A stretch of 64,000 nt of DNA from Stomatobaculum sp. F0698 (GCF_030644385.1 NZ_CP130060.1:1116001-1180000), one strand, 5' to 3'; shown: positions 26,286-34,786, numbered from the stretch's first letter. Notes: a model not told the origin generated them from the letters alone. Made by a program: numbers and translations.

Positions 26286-27653
26286 TCAGTGCTTTTTACC
26301 CTTCGACTCATAGCGAAAACTGCCGTCTTCCTCGTCGATGCGCTCCAAATTGTCATAGCATTCTTCCGCCACCGGCAATTTTTTGCGTCGCAAAAAATGT
26401 GCCAGCGCGCGTTCACTGAGTCTGGTGAGTACAGCAAAGGTCGGAATACCGACGACCATACCGACAATGCCCCAAAGACCTCCGAAGAACAAAATGGAGA
26501 AGAGCACCCAGAAACTCGACATGCCGGTTGTCGATCCGAGTATGCGCGGTCCGAGTATGTTGCCGTCAAACTGCTGCAAGACCAGGATGAAAACCAGGAA
26601 TTGCAAGGTCGTAATCGGCGACACCATGAGCAGAATAAATGCGCTCGGGATGGCACCGACAAAAGGTCCGAAGAACGGAATCACATTGGTCACACCGACA
26701 AACACACTGATGAGAAGCGCGTAAGGCATCTTCATAAAGCTCATGCAAACGTAGCAGATGATGCCTATAATCACAGAGTCAATGATTTTACCGACAATGA
26801 AGCTCGAGAACACCCACTTCACATAGCGCAGTTCGGAAACAACCTCGTTGGCTACACGCCGCGGCAACAGCGCATAGAGAATACGCTTGGACTGCGCGGC
26901 CAACGCCTCCTTCATGTTGAGCCCGTAAGCCATTACGATGAGACCGATGAAAAAGTTCTTTAAGACCACAAAGAGACGCATCACACCGCTGGTCATCTGA
27001 GTCAGATACTTGTTGAGGTTCGGCATAAAATCCGCGGAAATCCAATGCGCCAGTGTATCCGAAATTTGCCCGTAACCCTCGAGCACCATCTCTTCCAACT
27101 CCGGATTCTTGCCTTGAAACAGAATCTGAATCCAGCCGCTGACGGAATTTGCCCCCTTCGGTAGGCTGTTCGTTAGATCCGAGACACCCGAAATCAACTG
27201 CGGAATCAGCATGGCAATCAACGCGGTCAAAACAGCCAGAATCACAATGATGCAGGTAAAAGTCGCCACCATTTTACCGATGCGTTCCGCATTTTTTTCT
27301 TTGCGAAGGCGCTCTGCCTCCGTGAAGAACTTCGTGCTGGAACCGCCGCGAAATTTTGCCATCACAGCCTTGCCCACAGGCATATTTACCGCCTTGCTCA
27401 CAGGCGTTTTCGCCGCATTCCCCGGTCTCAACCATCCTGCGACCAAAGTAGATACGAGTTGATAGGTGGGGGCCATCAAAAATGCCATGACCGCACCGTA
27501 GATGACAGGCATCAGTATATCGACCAGTTTTCCGAGGAATACCGTAATCGGTCCCAAATGCTCTAAGACAAAGGAGAAAAAGAGTGCCGCCGCTATGACA
27601 GCAAAGGCTGTGATGCCCCAAGAAACGTGTTTTTGATTTTGATCGTTAATCAT
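26286..27653 (-). CDS. AI-2E family transporter
   Basis: A 455-residue membrane protein with about eight predicted membrane segments: two in residues 10-70, one near 155-175, and a cluster in 255-415, the typical AI-2E/PerM layout. The PFFGPFVGAIP motif near 330 is a family hallmark. Despite the name, members include sodium/proton antiporters and proteins of unknown cargo. The start at 27653 follows AAGGAAGGG; a longer frame would run into the candidate 6S RNA. A strong hairpin lies 20 bp upstream of the start (27672-27698), so expression depends on read-through. The C-terminal 40 residues are charged and cytoplasmic. Confidence 0.85.
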   Translation of the reverse strand: MINDQNQKHVSWGITAFAVIAAALFFSFVLEHLGPITVFLGKLVDILMPVIYGAVMAFLMAPTYQLVSTLVAGWLRPGNAAKTPVSKAVNMPVGKAVMAKFRGGSSTKFFTEAERLRKEKNAERIGKMVATFTCIIVILAVLTALIAMLIPQLISGVSDLTNSLPKGANSVSGWIQILFQGKNPELEEMVLEGYGQISDTLAHWISADFMPNLNKYLTQMTSGVMRLFVVLKNFFIGLIVMAYGLNMKEALAAQSKRILYALLPRRVANEVVSELRYVKWVFSSFIVGKIIDSVIIGIICYVCMSFMKMPYALLISVFVGVTNVIPFFGPFVGAIPSAFILLMVSPITTLQFLVFILVLQQFDGNILGPRILGSTTGMSSFWVLFSILFFGGLWGIVGMVVGIPTFAVLTRLSERALAHFLRRKKLPVAEECYDNLERIDEEDGSFRYESKGKKH

Positions 27654-27671
27654 ATCCCTTCCTTGCTCAAC

Positions 27672-27698
27672 AAAAAGAGCAGCCAAATGCTGCTCTTT
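27672..27698 (-). terminator. Terminator upstream of the AI-2E transporter start
   Basis: AAAGAGCAGC and its complement with a five-base loop, followed on the minus strand by TTTTTG. It lies 18 bp upstream of the transporter start codon and just after the candidate 6S RNA. Confidence 0.75.
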
Positions 27699-27704
27699 CT
27701 TCAT

Positions 27705-27893
27705 AAAAAACAGCCCCAAAATGCCGGTCTTACGTATTGACGCCTGGCAGTGCCAGGTGGGTGACCGAACACAGCCATTTGTCTTCCACCGAACGTGGCC
27801 TGACATCCGACTCTGTATCTTATGTCTCCCTGTCGTAAAATTGCAGGTTCAAAATTGGTAAGATTGTCGTACATTTCAGGTGCTGTTTGCTAT
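27705..27893 (-). ncRNA. ssrS: Candidate 6S RNA (SsrS/BsrA type)
   Basis: A promoter with no following reading frame gives a predicted transcript of about 189 bases, the normal size of 6S RNA. The two ends pair into a long rod: AAACAGC with GCTGTTT, then AAATG with CATTT, then TCTTAC with GTAAGA. An unpaired middle follows, and the 3' side of that middle holds a small perfect hairpin (CCTGGCA C TGCCAGG), as in the central bubble of Firmicute 6S RNAs. 6S RNA mimics an open promoter and sequesters the main sigma-factor form of RNA polymerase in stationary phase. Identification rests on length, fold and context read by eye. Confidence 0.6.
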
Positions 27894-27899
27894 AGCTGT

Positions 27900-27928
27900 A
27901 TTATACGACGCTTTATCCCGGGCGTAAA
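27900..27928 (-). promoter_or_regulatory. Promoter of the candidate 6S RNA
   Basis: TTTACG, a 17-bp spacer and consensus TATAAT on the minus strand, placing the transcription start near 27893. It begins 6 bp after the stop of the GNAT gene. Confidence 0.75.
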
Positions 27929-27933
27929 GTTGT

Positions 27934-28707
27934 TTATTCGACCGCGATTTGATAGACCTTGTACTCGCGCTCCGTGTGATAACCGAGGCGCTCGCCGAGG
28001 CTCGCCGAAAAAAGGCTGTCCGCATCCCAATCCGGAATTCTGGCCTTCTCCTTGAAGCGGAGCAAGAGCGAGGCGCCGGAGGCCGAAGCCAGTCCTTTGT
28101 GCCGGTAGCCCTTCTCCGTGGCCGCCTTCACATCCATAATTTCCTCGCTGTGCACATACGCAAGGCAGGCACTGACAGGAACTTTGTCTTGCAGGGCGAC
28201 GTAGCCGATGCCGTAGGCCGCAAAAACATCCGCATCCGCAAAACTCGCCGTCAGATTTTCACTGAAGCGAAGCTCACCGAGGCGCTTGAAGAGCGGCGCA
28301 GTGACCTCACGAATCTCATACTCCGTAGGTACCTCGGTTCGCAGCTCTAAGGCTTTAAAGTCAAAGCCCTCTTCCGGCGCACGCAGGAGATAACGTGAAA
28401 CCGTGCGGAACCGCCCTGAAAATTTCGTTTCAATCCATTCATCCCAGCGCACATCTTCCGCGAGTATGCTGGTATCCCCGCACTCCTTTGCCAATACGTG
28501 ATAGAGGTCCAGAGAGGCCGCGCCGCGCAGCGGCATGCCGACCAGATAAGAGAACCCGCCGGTCAGAACCAGGCAGCAGGAAGGACTTTCCAAGGTCGGC
28601 ACAAATGCTCTACCCTTTCCCTCCGCGGCAGCTCGCACCAGTGAAATGCGGCTGTCTTCACACAACTTCACAATACTGTCTCGTTTCATTGCGCCAAGCT
28701 CTATCAT
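27934..28707 (-). CDS. GNAT family N-acetyltransferase
   Basis: A 257-residue protein whose C-terminal half has a GNAT fold. The acetyl-CoA pyrophosphate loop is represented by EKGYRHKGLASASGASLL near 198-215, preceded by the beta-strand VSACLAYVHSEEIMDVKAA. The N-terminal half is a separate, less conserved domain, as in two-domain GNAT proteins of Firmicutes. Substrate is unknown. The start follows GGGAGGCC. It lies 26 bp downstream of the HAD gene and probably shares its transcript with herA-like and HAD genes. Confidence 0.8.
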   Translation of the reverse strand: MIELGAMKRDSIVKLCEDSRISLVRAAAEGKGRAFVPTLESPSCCLVLTGGFSYLVGMPLRGAASLDLYHVLAKECGDTSILAEDVRWDEWIETKFSGRFRTVSRYLLRAPEEGFDFKALELRTEVPTEYEIREVTAPLFKRLGELRFSENLTASFADADVFAAYGIGYVALQDKVPVSACLAYVHSEEIMDVKAATEKGYRHKGLASASGASLLLRFKEKARIPDWDADSLFSASLGERLGYHTEREYKVYQIAVE

Positions 28708-28733
28708 AACTGGCCTCCCTTTCTTCCGGTCTT

Positions 28734-29393
28734 TTATTCGTTCAGCCCTCGCATGAGGAGTTCTTGCAGAGAATGTATCGAAGAAACAATATAGCTTGCG
28801 CCGGACTCTTCCAACTCTCTCCGGCTTCCGTAGCCGTAGTCGACACCGATACTCGGCATACCCATGCTGCGTGCCGCGCGCACATCGTAGGCGCGATCTC
28901 CGACCATAACAGCACTTCTTACATCGATTGCGTACGCCGAAATGAGCCGCGCCATGATTTTTTCCTTGTCTCCGCCGTCACGGCTGTCATCACCGCCCGC
29001 AACACCCGCAAAAAATGTGTCGAGTGAAAAATGTGCGAGCACCCGTTTCGCCTGAAACTCCGGTTTGGAACTTGCAAGATACAGTTTTTTGCCGCTCACC
29101 TCAAGTGTCTGCAGCAATTCCGCCGCCCCCGGGTAAAGCTTGTTTTCAAAAATGCCCTTGCTCTCGTAATAGGCTCGAAATGCGCGAACCGCGTTCGGTA
29201 TTTCTTCGCTTCCGAGTCCGTATATCTGTGAAAAGCCCTCGGAGAGCGGCGGCCCGATCAGTTTTTTGAGCATCTTACTGTCTCCCGCCTCTCTACCGAC
29301 CGCCGAAAGTCCGGCACGCGCTGCATTCATAATGCCCTCGCCCGACTCGGTCAGCGTGCCGTCCAAATCAAACAAAACCGCTGTAAGTCGCAT
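28734..29393 (-). CDS. HAD hydrolase, phosphoglycolate phosphatase-like
   Basis: A 219-residue HAD-superfamily phosphatase. Motif I is LFDLDGTLTES (nucleophile Asp), motif II is LYLASSKPE near 105, and motif IV is MVGDRAYDVRAA near 165. A helical cap lies between motifs I and II, as in phosphoglycolate phosphatase and PpaX. Substrate cannot be set from sequence. The start shares one base with the stop of the DUF853 gene (TGATG). Confidence 0.88.
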   Translation of the reverse strand: MRLTAVLFDLDGTLTESGEGIMNAARAGLSAVGREAGDSKMLKKLIGPPLSEGFSQIYGLGSEEIPNAVRAFRAYYESKGIFENKLYPGAAELLQTLEVSGKKLYLASSKPEFQAKRVLAHFSLDTFFAGVAGGDDSRDGGDKEKIMARLISAYAIDVRSAVMVGDRAYDVRAARSMGMPSIGVDYGYGSRRELEESGASYIVSSIHSLQELLMRGLNE

Positions 29394-31036
29394 CAGAACT
29401 TTAACAGTGTCTTCAAGAGACCGCGTCCGAGGCTTGCACCGACATTTCCGCCGAGCTGCTTGCCGAAACTGCCGCCCGCACTCTTACCGAGCTGCTTGCC
29501 GACCTCTCTGCCGATGGTTCCGGTGACCGAGCTTCCGATAGAGGCGACGACGCGCTTTTGCTGTGTCGCCTTCTTTTTTGCTTCGCGCTCTGCCGCTGCC
29601 GCTTCCTTCGCCGCCTCTCTCGCCGCCTGTCGTTCGGCTGCCGCCGCTTCCTTTGCCGCCTGTTTCTCGGCCGCCGCCGCTTCCTTCGCCGCCTGCTTCT
29701 CTGCCTCGGCCTCTTCTCTTGCCTTCGCCGCAGCTGCCGCTTCTTCGTCGACACGCTTTAACAGTAACTCATACGCCGACTCGCGGTCGATTTCATTCGC
29801 GTACTTCTCACGCAGGGTACTGGTCAAAATCGCCGCCTGCTGCGTGATGGCATCCAAAGCGCCGAACTTGGACTGCGGCGGGAGTATGGATGCAATCCGC
29901 ACTTCCTCCGGCGCACCGCCCTCATCGAGGAAGGATATCAGCGCCTCTGCGGTCTTTAAGCCCTGCAGGGCTTCCGCCGTGTCGAAGGCCGGGTTCTTTC
30001 GGAAGGAATCGGCCGCTGCCTTGACGCCCTTCTGTTCTGCCGGGGTGTAAGCGCGAAGCGCATGTTGCACTTTGTTGCCGAGCTGTGCCAGTACCCCGCC
30101 CGGAATATCCGCCGGATTTTGGGTGATAAAGTAGACGCCGACTCCCTTCGAGCGAATCAATTTAACCACCTGTTCTATCTTATCCAATAAGGACTTGGGG
30201 GCCCCGTCGAAGAGCAGGTGCGCCTCATCGAAGAAAAATACCATTTTGGGTTTCTCAAGGTCGCCCGCCTCCGGAAGCTCCGTGAAGAGCTCGTTCAGCA
30301 TCCAAAGCATGAAGGTCGAATAAATGGTCGGATCCTGAATCAGAGAGGTTGAATCCAGAATATTCACGTATCCCCTGCCTTCGGCATCCACACGCATCCA
30401 ATCGGAAATCTGCAGTGCGGGTTCGCCGAAGAACTGCTCCCCGCCCTTACCCTCGAGGGCGACAAGCGCGCGGAGTATAGCTCCCGTGCTCGCCTTACCG
30501 ATGTTGCCGTAGGTATCGCGGTAAATCTCCGCGTTGTCTTCCACATAGCGAACCATCGCCTTTAAATCCTTCATATCGAGGAGCAGTAAGCCCTCCTCGT
30601 CCGCAATGCGAAAGATGATCTCAAGAAGATCGCTTTGAATCTTATTCAGCTCCAAGAGACGGGAGAACAGCAGCGGTCCGAACTCAGAAACCGTCGTGCG
30701 AAGCGGCAATCCCTTCTTGCCGAAAATATCCCAAAATTCCGTCGGATAAGCCCGGTAGCGAAAGCCCGCCTCCGCGAGTCCGAAGCGCGCAATGCGCTCC
30801 TGCATATCCGCGCTGTCCTCACCCGGTCGGCACATACCCGCAAGGTCTCCCTTGACATCCGCGAGAAACACGGGGACACCCGCATCACTGAAGGACTCTG
30901 CCATCACCTTTAGCGTGACCGTTTTACCGGTTCCGGTTGCGCCCGCAATTAAGCCGTGTCGATTTGCCTGCTTTAGGCGAAGATTGCAGTGTACGTCTCC
31001 GGAACTACCTACCCATATTGCCTGCTGATCGTACAT
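29393..31036 (-). CDS. HerA-like ATPase, DUF853 family
   Basis: A 547-residue P-loop ATPase of the DUF853 (YjgR) family in the FtsK-HerA group. Walker A is AGATGTGKTVTLKV near 32-45; Walker B is MVFFFDEAHLLFDGAP near 258-273; GVYFITQNPADIPGGV is the sensor segment near 300. After residue 430 there is a repetitive Ala/Glu/Lys helix with AAKEAAAAE-like units, then a Gly-rich tail (GKSAGGSFGKQLGGNVG). The cellular role is not known; HerA relatives pump or process DNA. It heads a run with the HAD and GNAT genes. Confidence 0.85.
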   Translation of the reverse strand: MYDQQAIWVGSSGDVHCNLRLKQANRHGLIAGATGTGKTVTLKVMAESFSDAGVPVFLADVKGDLAGMCRPGEDSADMQERIARFGLAEAGFRYRAYPTEFWDIFGKKGLPLRTTVSEFGPLLFSRLLELNKIQSDLLEIIFRIADEEGLLLLDMKDLKAMVRYVEDNAEIYRDTYGNIGKASTGAILRALVALEGKGGEQFFGEPALQISDWMRVDAEGRGYVNILDSTSLIQDPTIYSTFMLWMLNELFTELPEAGDLEKPKMVFFFDEAHLLFDGAPKSLLDKIEQVVKLIRSKGVGVYFITQNPADIPGGVLAQLGNKVQHALRAYTPAEQKGVKAAADSFRKNPAFDTAEALQGLKTAEALISFLDEGGAPEEVRIASILPPQSKFGALDAITQQAAILTSTLREKYANEIDRESAYELLLKRVDEEAAAAAKAREEAEAEKQAAKEAAAAEKQAAKEAAAAERQAAREAAKEAAAAEREAKKKATQQKRVVASIGSSVTGTIGREVGKQLGKSAGGSFGKQLGGNVGASLGRGLLKTLLKF

Positions 31037-31182
31037 AATGACTCCTCTGAAAACGAATAAAAAGGCCTGTTTTGCCGTTGATAATCTATCTACTATCCTA
31101 ACACAATAAGGTCTGCTTGTACACGGCGCAGCGCTTTTTGCGCGGCTCTCGCGCGCGCTATATCACAAGATTGCGGAATTGC

Positions 31183-31220
31183 AAAAAAATCCCCGGCGGA
31201 TTCCGTCTCGCCGGGGATTT
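31183..31220 (-). terminator. Terminator of the DUF6465 gene
   Basis: A 12-bp perfect stem (aaatccccggcg and complement) with a ten-base loop, followed on the minus strand by seven T residues. Confidence 0.9.
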
Positions 31221-31223
31221 CTC

Positions 31224-31261
31224 TGTTTCTTCTGTTCTGTTTCTTCTGTTCTGTTTCTTCT
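31224..31261. repeat. 14-bp tandem repeat, 2.7 copies
   Basis: The unit tgtttcttctgttc is repeated exactly between the DUF6465 stop and its terminator. Such a pyrimidine-rich repeat can vary in copy number by slippage; no function is evident. Confidence 0.7.
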
Positions 31262-31273
31262 ATAATTTAGGCT

Positions 31274-31738
31274 TTAAAATACCAGCTTGAACTCCGGAGA
31301 TGCCTCTCCGTTTACGACATAGTAAGCTGCACCTTCTTCGGGCTTCACATAGAGTTCAAGCGTCTTGATTTCGACCGAGGGATTCGCTCCGAGATATGCC
31401 TCTTTTGCGCGCGCCGCAAGGTCTTCCGTCGAGAGCTGCTTCTCACCGTACTCCACAAAAACCTTGACTTCGGATTCCTTGCCGCTCAAGGTATCACCGA
31501 CCTTCTTCGCACGGGACTTTACGGTCTTACCTGCCTTTTCGACGCTCTTCTTTACTTTCTCGCTCTGCTTTTTCGCCTCTTTTCCGAGTGCTTTTGCATC
31601 TTCCGCGATTGATTTAGCTTCGTTGCCCACCGTCTTCTTAACGCGTTCCGTAAATGCCTTCACAGGTTCCTTCAGGTCTTCCACAGACTTCTTGAGTTCT
31701 TCCACTCTCTCGTCGCGCTGTTCCTTCTTGCTTGCCAT
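31274..31738 (-). CDS. DUF6465 family protein, lysine-rich
   Basis: A 154-residue protein. Residues 1-85 are a very charged helix rich in Lys, Glu and Ala (ERVKKTVGNEAK, KKQSEKVKKSVEKAGKTVK), suited to bind nucleic acid or form a coiled coil. Residues 90-154 are a small domain with KTLELYVKPEEGAAYYVVNG, the DUF6465 hallmark. Function is unknown. It is monocistronic with a consensus promoter, so it is likely expressed strongly. The start follows GGAGGAGAAGC. Confidence 0.8.
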   Translation of the reverse strand: MASKKEQRDERVEELKKSVEDLKEPVKAFTERVKKTVGNEAKSIAEDAKALGKEAKKQSEKVKKSVEKAGKTVKSRAKKVGDTLSGKESEVKVFVEYGEKQLSTEDLAARAKEAYLGANPSVEIKTLELYVKPEEGAAYYVVNGEASPEFKLVF

Positions 31739-31797
31739 GCTTCTCCTCCGTCTTTTGCGCCAAAGTGAACCGGTTACAAATCTATCGACTGCATAGA

Positions 31798-31815
31798 CTA
31801 TAATCCGGATTATAG
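31798..31815. promoter_or_regulatory. 18-bp perfect palindrome over the DUF6465 -10 element
   Basis: CTATAATCC and its exact complement form a perfect 9+9 palindrome centred just after the -10 box of the minus-strand promoter. It carries a TATAAT on each strand. It could be an operator or a bidirectional -10 element. Confidence 0.5.
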
Positions 31816-31837
31816 GATTCATATCTAACTTTGTCAA
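31809..31837 (-). promoter_or_regulatory. Consensus promoter of the DUF6465 gene
   Basis: TTGACA, a 17-bp spacer and TATAAT, a perfect match to the vegetative consensus, on the minus strand. The start site should be near 31802, leaving a leader of about 65 bases. Confidence 0.9.
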
Positions 31838-31855
31838 ACGGATTGCGCTTTCTCT

Positions 31856-31884
31856 TTGCCTGTCCGTCGGAGCTGTGCTACACT
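31856..31884 (+). promoter_or_regulatory. Promoter of xpt
   Basis: TTGCCT, a 17-bp spacer and TACACT, 40 bp upstream of the xpt start. The predicted leader of about 33 bases is too short for a purine riboswitch. Confidence 0.55.
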
Positions 31885-31923
31885 TATTCCAATTTATATC
31901 GAGCGGAAAGTGAGGATGGCATC

Positions 31924-32508
31924 ATGCAAATGAAGCTGTTACAGGATCGTATTGTGGCGGATGGCAAGATTGAGGCGGGCAATATTCTGAAGGTGGATTC
32001 ATTCTTAAACCACCAGATCGATGTCTCGCTGCTGGAGGAGATCGGGCAGGAATTTAAGCGCCAATTCGGAGATCGAGAGGTCAATAAAATTCTGACCATC
32101 GAAGCCTCCGGCATTGCCATTGCCTGCATTGCCGCGCGTTACTTTAACGTCCCGGTTGTCTTTGCCAAGAAATCTCGCTCTCTGAATATCGCCGGCGATG
32201 TTTACACCGCAAAAGTAGAATCCTTTACCCACAAGAATACGAACGACATCATTGTCTCCAAGAAGTTCTTATCCCCGGAGGATCGCATTCTGATTGTCGA
32301 TGATTTTCTGGCAAACGGCAAGGCGATACTGGGGCTCTGTCAGCTGGTCAAACAGGCCGGGGCCACTTTGATCGGCGCCGGCGTCGTCATCGAAAAGGGC
32401 TTTCAGGACGGCGGTAAGCGCATACGAGAAGCCGGCATCGACCTCCGCTCCCTTGCGATACTCGAAGAGATGGATGTAAACACCGGCATTCGTTTCCGCG
32501 AAGAATAA
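31924..32508 (+). CDS. xpt: Xanthine phosphoribosyltransferase
   Basis: A 194-residue enzyme of the Xpt family; it makes XMP from xanthine and PRPP in purine salvage. Landmarks are KVDSFLNHQIDVSLLEEIGQ near 23-42 (the XPRT hallmark) and the PRPP loop ILIVDDFLANGKAILGL near 124-140. The start at ATG 31924 follows GAGGATGG; the upstream in-frame extension is before the predicted promoter. Unlike in Bacillus, no guanine riboswitch and no pbuX gene accompany it. Confidence 0.95.
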   Translation: MQMKLLQDRIVADGKIEAGNILKVDSFLNHQIDVSLLEEIGQEFKRQFGDREVNKILTIEASGIAIACIAARYFNVPVVFAKKSRSLNIAGDVYTAKVESFTHKNTNDIIVSKKFLSPEDRILIVDDFLANGKAILGLCQLVKQAGATLIGAGVVIEKGFQDGGKRIREAGIDLRSLAILEEMDVNTGIRFREE

Positions 32509-32510
32509 AC

Positions 32511-32837
32511 TCAGCGCTTGCGTATCATCGTGGTTGCGAGTTCCAGCATGTCGAGCGTAAGCTCATAGCTGTCACCCATAAGATCCCAAATCGCATCCTC
32601 TGTCAACACTTCAACACTCGGAAGCTCCGCAAGTTCTCCGCGACTCCAACGGCGATCGTCGCTCTGAAAATGCCTGCTATAATAGTACTTGACCAATTTT
32701 TGATACTCGCGCTGCGAATCTTTAAAGGTTTGCAGCGCTTTTTTCATGGCCTCGATTTCTTCTCTGTGGCGATTCAGTATGCCTTCCATCTCGCGCACAC
32801 GCTCCACTGCCTGCTCTGTTCCGCTTTTCTTCTCCAC
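32511..32837 (-). CDS. DUF4298 family protein
   Basis: A 108-residue soluble protein with coiled-coil character at residues 5-50 (VERVREMEGILNRHREEIEA). The later part, YYYSRHFQSDDRRWSRGELA then AIWDLMGDSYELTLDML, matches the DUF4298 family. Function is unknown. Translation starts at GTG, seven bases after GGGAGG. The stop lies 2 bp from the convergent xpt stop. Confidence 0.8.
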   Translation of the reverse strand: MEKKSGTEQAVERVREMEGILNRHREEIEAMKKALQTFKDSQREYQKLVKYYYSRHFQSDDRRWSRGELAELPSVEVLTEDAIWDLMGDSYELTLDMLELATTMIRKR

Positions 32838-32971
32838 GTCCTACCTCCCGGGCTATATGCCAACCAAATTCTATGATTCCATCCGTTGTAACTCCGGATT
32901 TCCGCTGCGTGGTCCGCACCGCAAGCCGTACTCTCCCGAGCTTTCCAAAACGTGCACTTCCACGTTCGGTC

Positions 32972-34372
32972 TTATATCGTCATCTCATCCGATGCAGGCT
33001 CTCGTCTCTCCAGCAAGAGAACGGCCTCCACGCCCGGTGTCCGCGGAAACATATCGACGCCCGCAGCGCGCGTGGTATGATAGCCCCCCTCTCGAAGTAT
33101 TTCGAGATCGGTGACCAGGCTCGAGGGCTTACAGGATACATAGATAATGCGCGGAACCCCGTAGCGAATCAACTTGCGGAGCGCCTTCGGGTTCACACCC
33201 TCGCGCGGCGGGTCGAGAATAATGATATCCGGCTTCTCCTCGATTTCGTCCAGCACCTTTAAGACATCTCCCGCGATGAAGCGGCAGTTTTGCACACCGT
33301 TTCTCGCCGCGTTTTCCCGCGCGGCAATCACCGCCTCTTCAATCAACTCAACACCGACCGTGCGTTCCGCATGCTTGGCGACCAACTGGGCAATGGTGCC
33401 CGTGCCGGAGTAGAGATCAAAGACCACCTTTCCGCCGGTCTCACCGACATACTGTCCCACCTTCTCATAGAGCAGTTCGGCCCCGTCCGCATTGTTCTGG
33501 AAAAACGAAAACGGCGTGATCGCAAAGCGAAGGCCGGAAAGCTCCTCTTCAAATTGCGCTTCGCCGAAGAGTACCTCCGTTCTTTCGTTTTTCACCGCAT
33601 CCGCAACCGAATCGGTGACCGTATGGAGCAGCCCCTTTAAGCTCGCCTCAAACGGAAGGGAACACATGAGCTCCCGCCATGCACGCAGCAGCTCTCTCTC
33701 CTCTTCCGTGGGAAGCTGAGTGCTCGTGACCAGATCGAGCAGGAGTTCTTTTCTGTGTGTGCCGCGGCGCGCAAGCAAAAAACGAAGATAGCCCTCGTGG
33801 CGCAACTTGTGATAAAACGGCACCTTCCGCTCCCGAAAGAAGCGCAGCGTTTCCCGAAGCGCAAGGTTCAGATCCTCATGCACGAGCTCACAACGGTCGG
33901 TCTCCACGATGTCGTAGTGACTTCCTCTCTTATGCATGCCGAGGGTCAGCGGACCATCCCGGTAGGCATCGCCGAAGGAATACTCCATCTTCATGCGATA
34001 AGCGTTCTCGCGGGGACTTGCGGTCAGCCCCTCCCAGAGAAAGTCCTCCCCGATTGCCTCGCCGAGCAGACGCTGCAAAAGCTGCTCTTTCAGTTTCAAC
34101 TCCTCCGCATACGGAAGGGTCTGATAAAGACAGCCGCCGCAGACACCGACCGCGGGACATAGACTCTCCCTCCGCTCGCAGGCCCCGGGGGCCAAGGTCT
34201 CCAGTACGCGCCCCTCGGCATTTCCCTTTCTCGCCTTGGTCACGCGGTACAAAACTTCTCGGCCCGGAACGGCATGCTTAATCAAGACCTTACCGTCCTC
34301 TCGCAAAATATAACCGCGGTCCGGAAAACGGTATTCCGTAATGATGCCGCGCGCTTCCTCTCCCTTTTTCAT
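32972..34372 (-). CDS. rlmD: 23S rRNA m5U methyltransferase, RlmD/RlmCD family
   Basis: A 466-residue enzyme that methylates uracil C5 in 23S rRNA using SAM. An N-terminal TRAM-like domain is followed by the Fe-S cysteines (CPAVGVCGGC, with a further Cys upstream), the SAM motif VFDLYSGTGTIAQLVA near 320, and the catalytic motifs ILDPPREG near 400 and IIYVSCKPSSL near 422 (nucleophile Cys). Gram-positive bacteria usually have one or two such paralogues that modify U747 and U1939; which site this one modifies is not visible. It is separated by 134 bp from DUF4298. Confidence 0.93.
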   Translation of the reverse strand: MKKGEEARGIITEYRFPDRGYILREDGKVLIKHAVPGREVLYRVTKARKGNAEGRVLETLAPGACERRESLCPAVGVCGGCLYQTLPYAEELKLKEQLLQRLLGEAIGEDFLWEGLTASPRENAYRMKMEYSFGDAYRDGPLTLGMHKRGSHYDIVETDRCELVHEDLNLALRETLRFFRERKVPFYHKLRHEGYLRFLLARRGTHRKELLLDLVTSTQLPTEEERELLRAWRELMCSLPFEASLKGLLHTVTDSVADAVKNERTEVLFGEAQFEEELSGLRFAITPFSFFQNNADGAELLYEKVGQYVGETGGKVVFDLYSGTGTIAQLVAKHAERTVGVELIEEAVIAARENAARNGVQNCRFIAGDVLKVLDEIEEKPDIIILDPPREGVNPKALRKLIRYGVPRIIYVSCKPSSLVTDLEILREGGYHTTRAAGVDMFPRTPGVEAVLLLERREPASDEMTI

Positions 34373-34393
34373 ACTCGCCTGTCCTCTCTCTTC

Positions 34394-34428
34394 AAAAAAG
34401 AGGACGCGTCTCTCCGGCGCGCCCTCTT
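34394..34428 (-). terminator. Terminator of the small acidic membrane protein gene
   Basis: Stem arms aagaggacgcg and cgcgccctctt (one G-T-type mismatch) are followed on the minus strand by TTTTTTG. It lies between the small gene and rlmD. Confidence 0.75.
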
Positions 34429-34455
34429 CTCAATACAGTCTCTTTAAATTTACGC

Positions 34456-34731
34456 TCAGTCCTTATCCGCTGCCTCGGATGCCTCATCCTCGTCTTCATC
34501 GAACACAATGAGATCATCGTCGTCGAAGTCATCATCAAAGTCGTCTTCAAAATCATCTTCCACCGGTGCCATGAAGCGATAGACCGCATAGGCAATTCCT
34601 GCCACCGCTGCGATAATACCGATGATTGCGAGCGCCATGACAACCGCATCACGGGTCTTGTTCGTCTGCTCTTTCTTTTTCATGGAACTCACGAGCTCAT
34701 CCAATTTAATCAATGCGCCGAAATTGTCCAT
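34456..34731 (-). CDS. Small single-span membrane protein with acidic tail
   Basis: A 91-residue protein. Residues 28-52 form one membrane helix (VVMALAIIGIIAAVAGIAYAV), and the last 35 residues are almost all Asp and Glu. The N-terminal 25 residues contain KKKEQTNKTR, so positive charge sits on one side and negative on the other. No family was recognised; proteins of this layout are frequent in Lachnospiraceae. The start follows GGAGGGCAGGT. It is monocistronic with a promoter that shares its -35 region with the divergent symporter gene. Confidence 0.75.
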   Translation of the reverse strand: MDNFGALIKLDELVSSMKKKEQTNKTRDAVVMALAIIGIIAAVAGIAYAVYRFMAPVEDDFEDDFDDDFDDDDLIVFDEDEDEASEAADKD

Positions 34732-34786
34732 ACCTGCCCTCCCAATCGAATATGCCATGATGACACAATATAAAATTAACAGATTT

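Noticed and set aside
31856..31923. Guanine/xanthine riboswitch upstream of xpt
   Set aside because: The predicted leader is about 33 bases and contains no conserved purine-riboswitch core.
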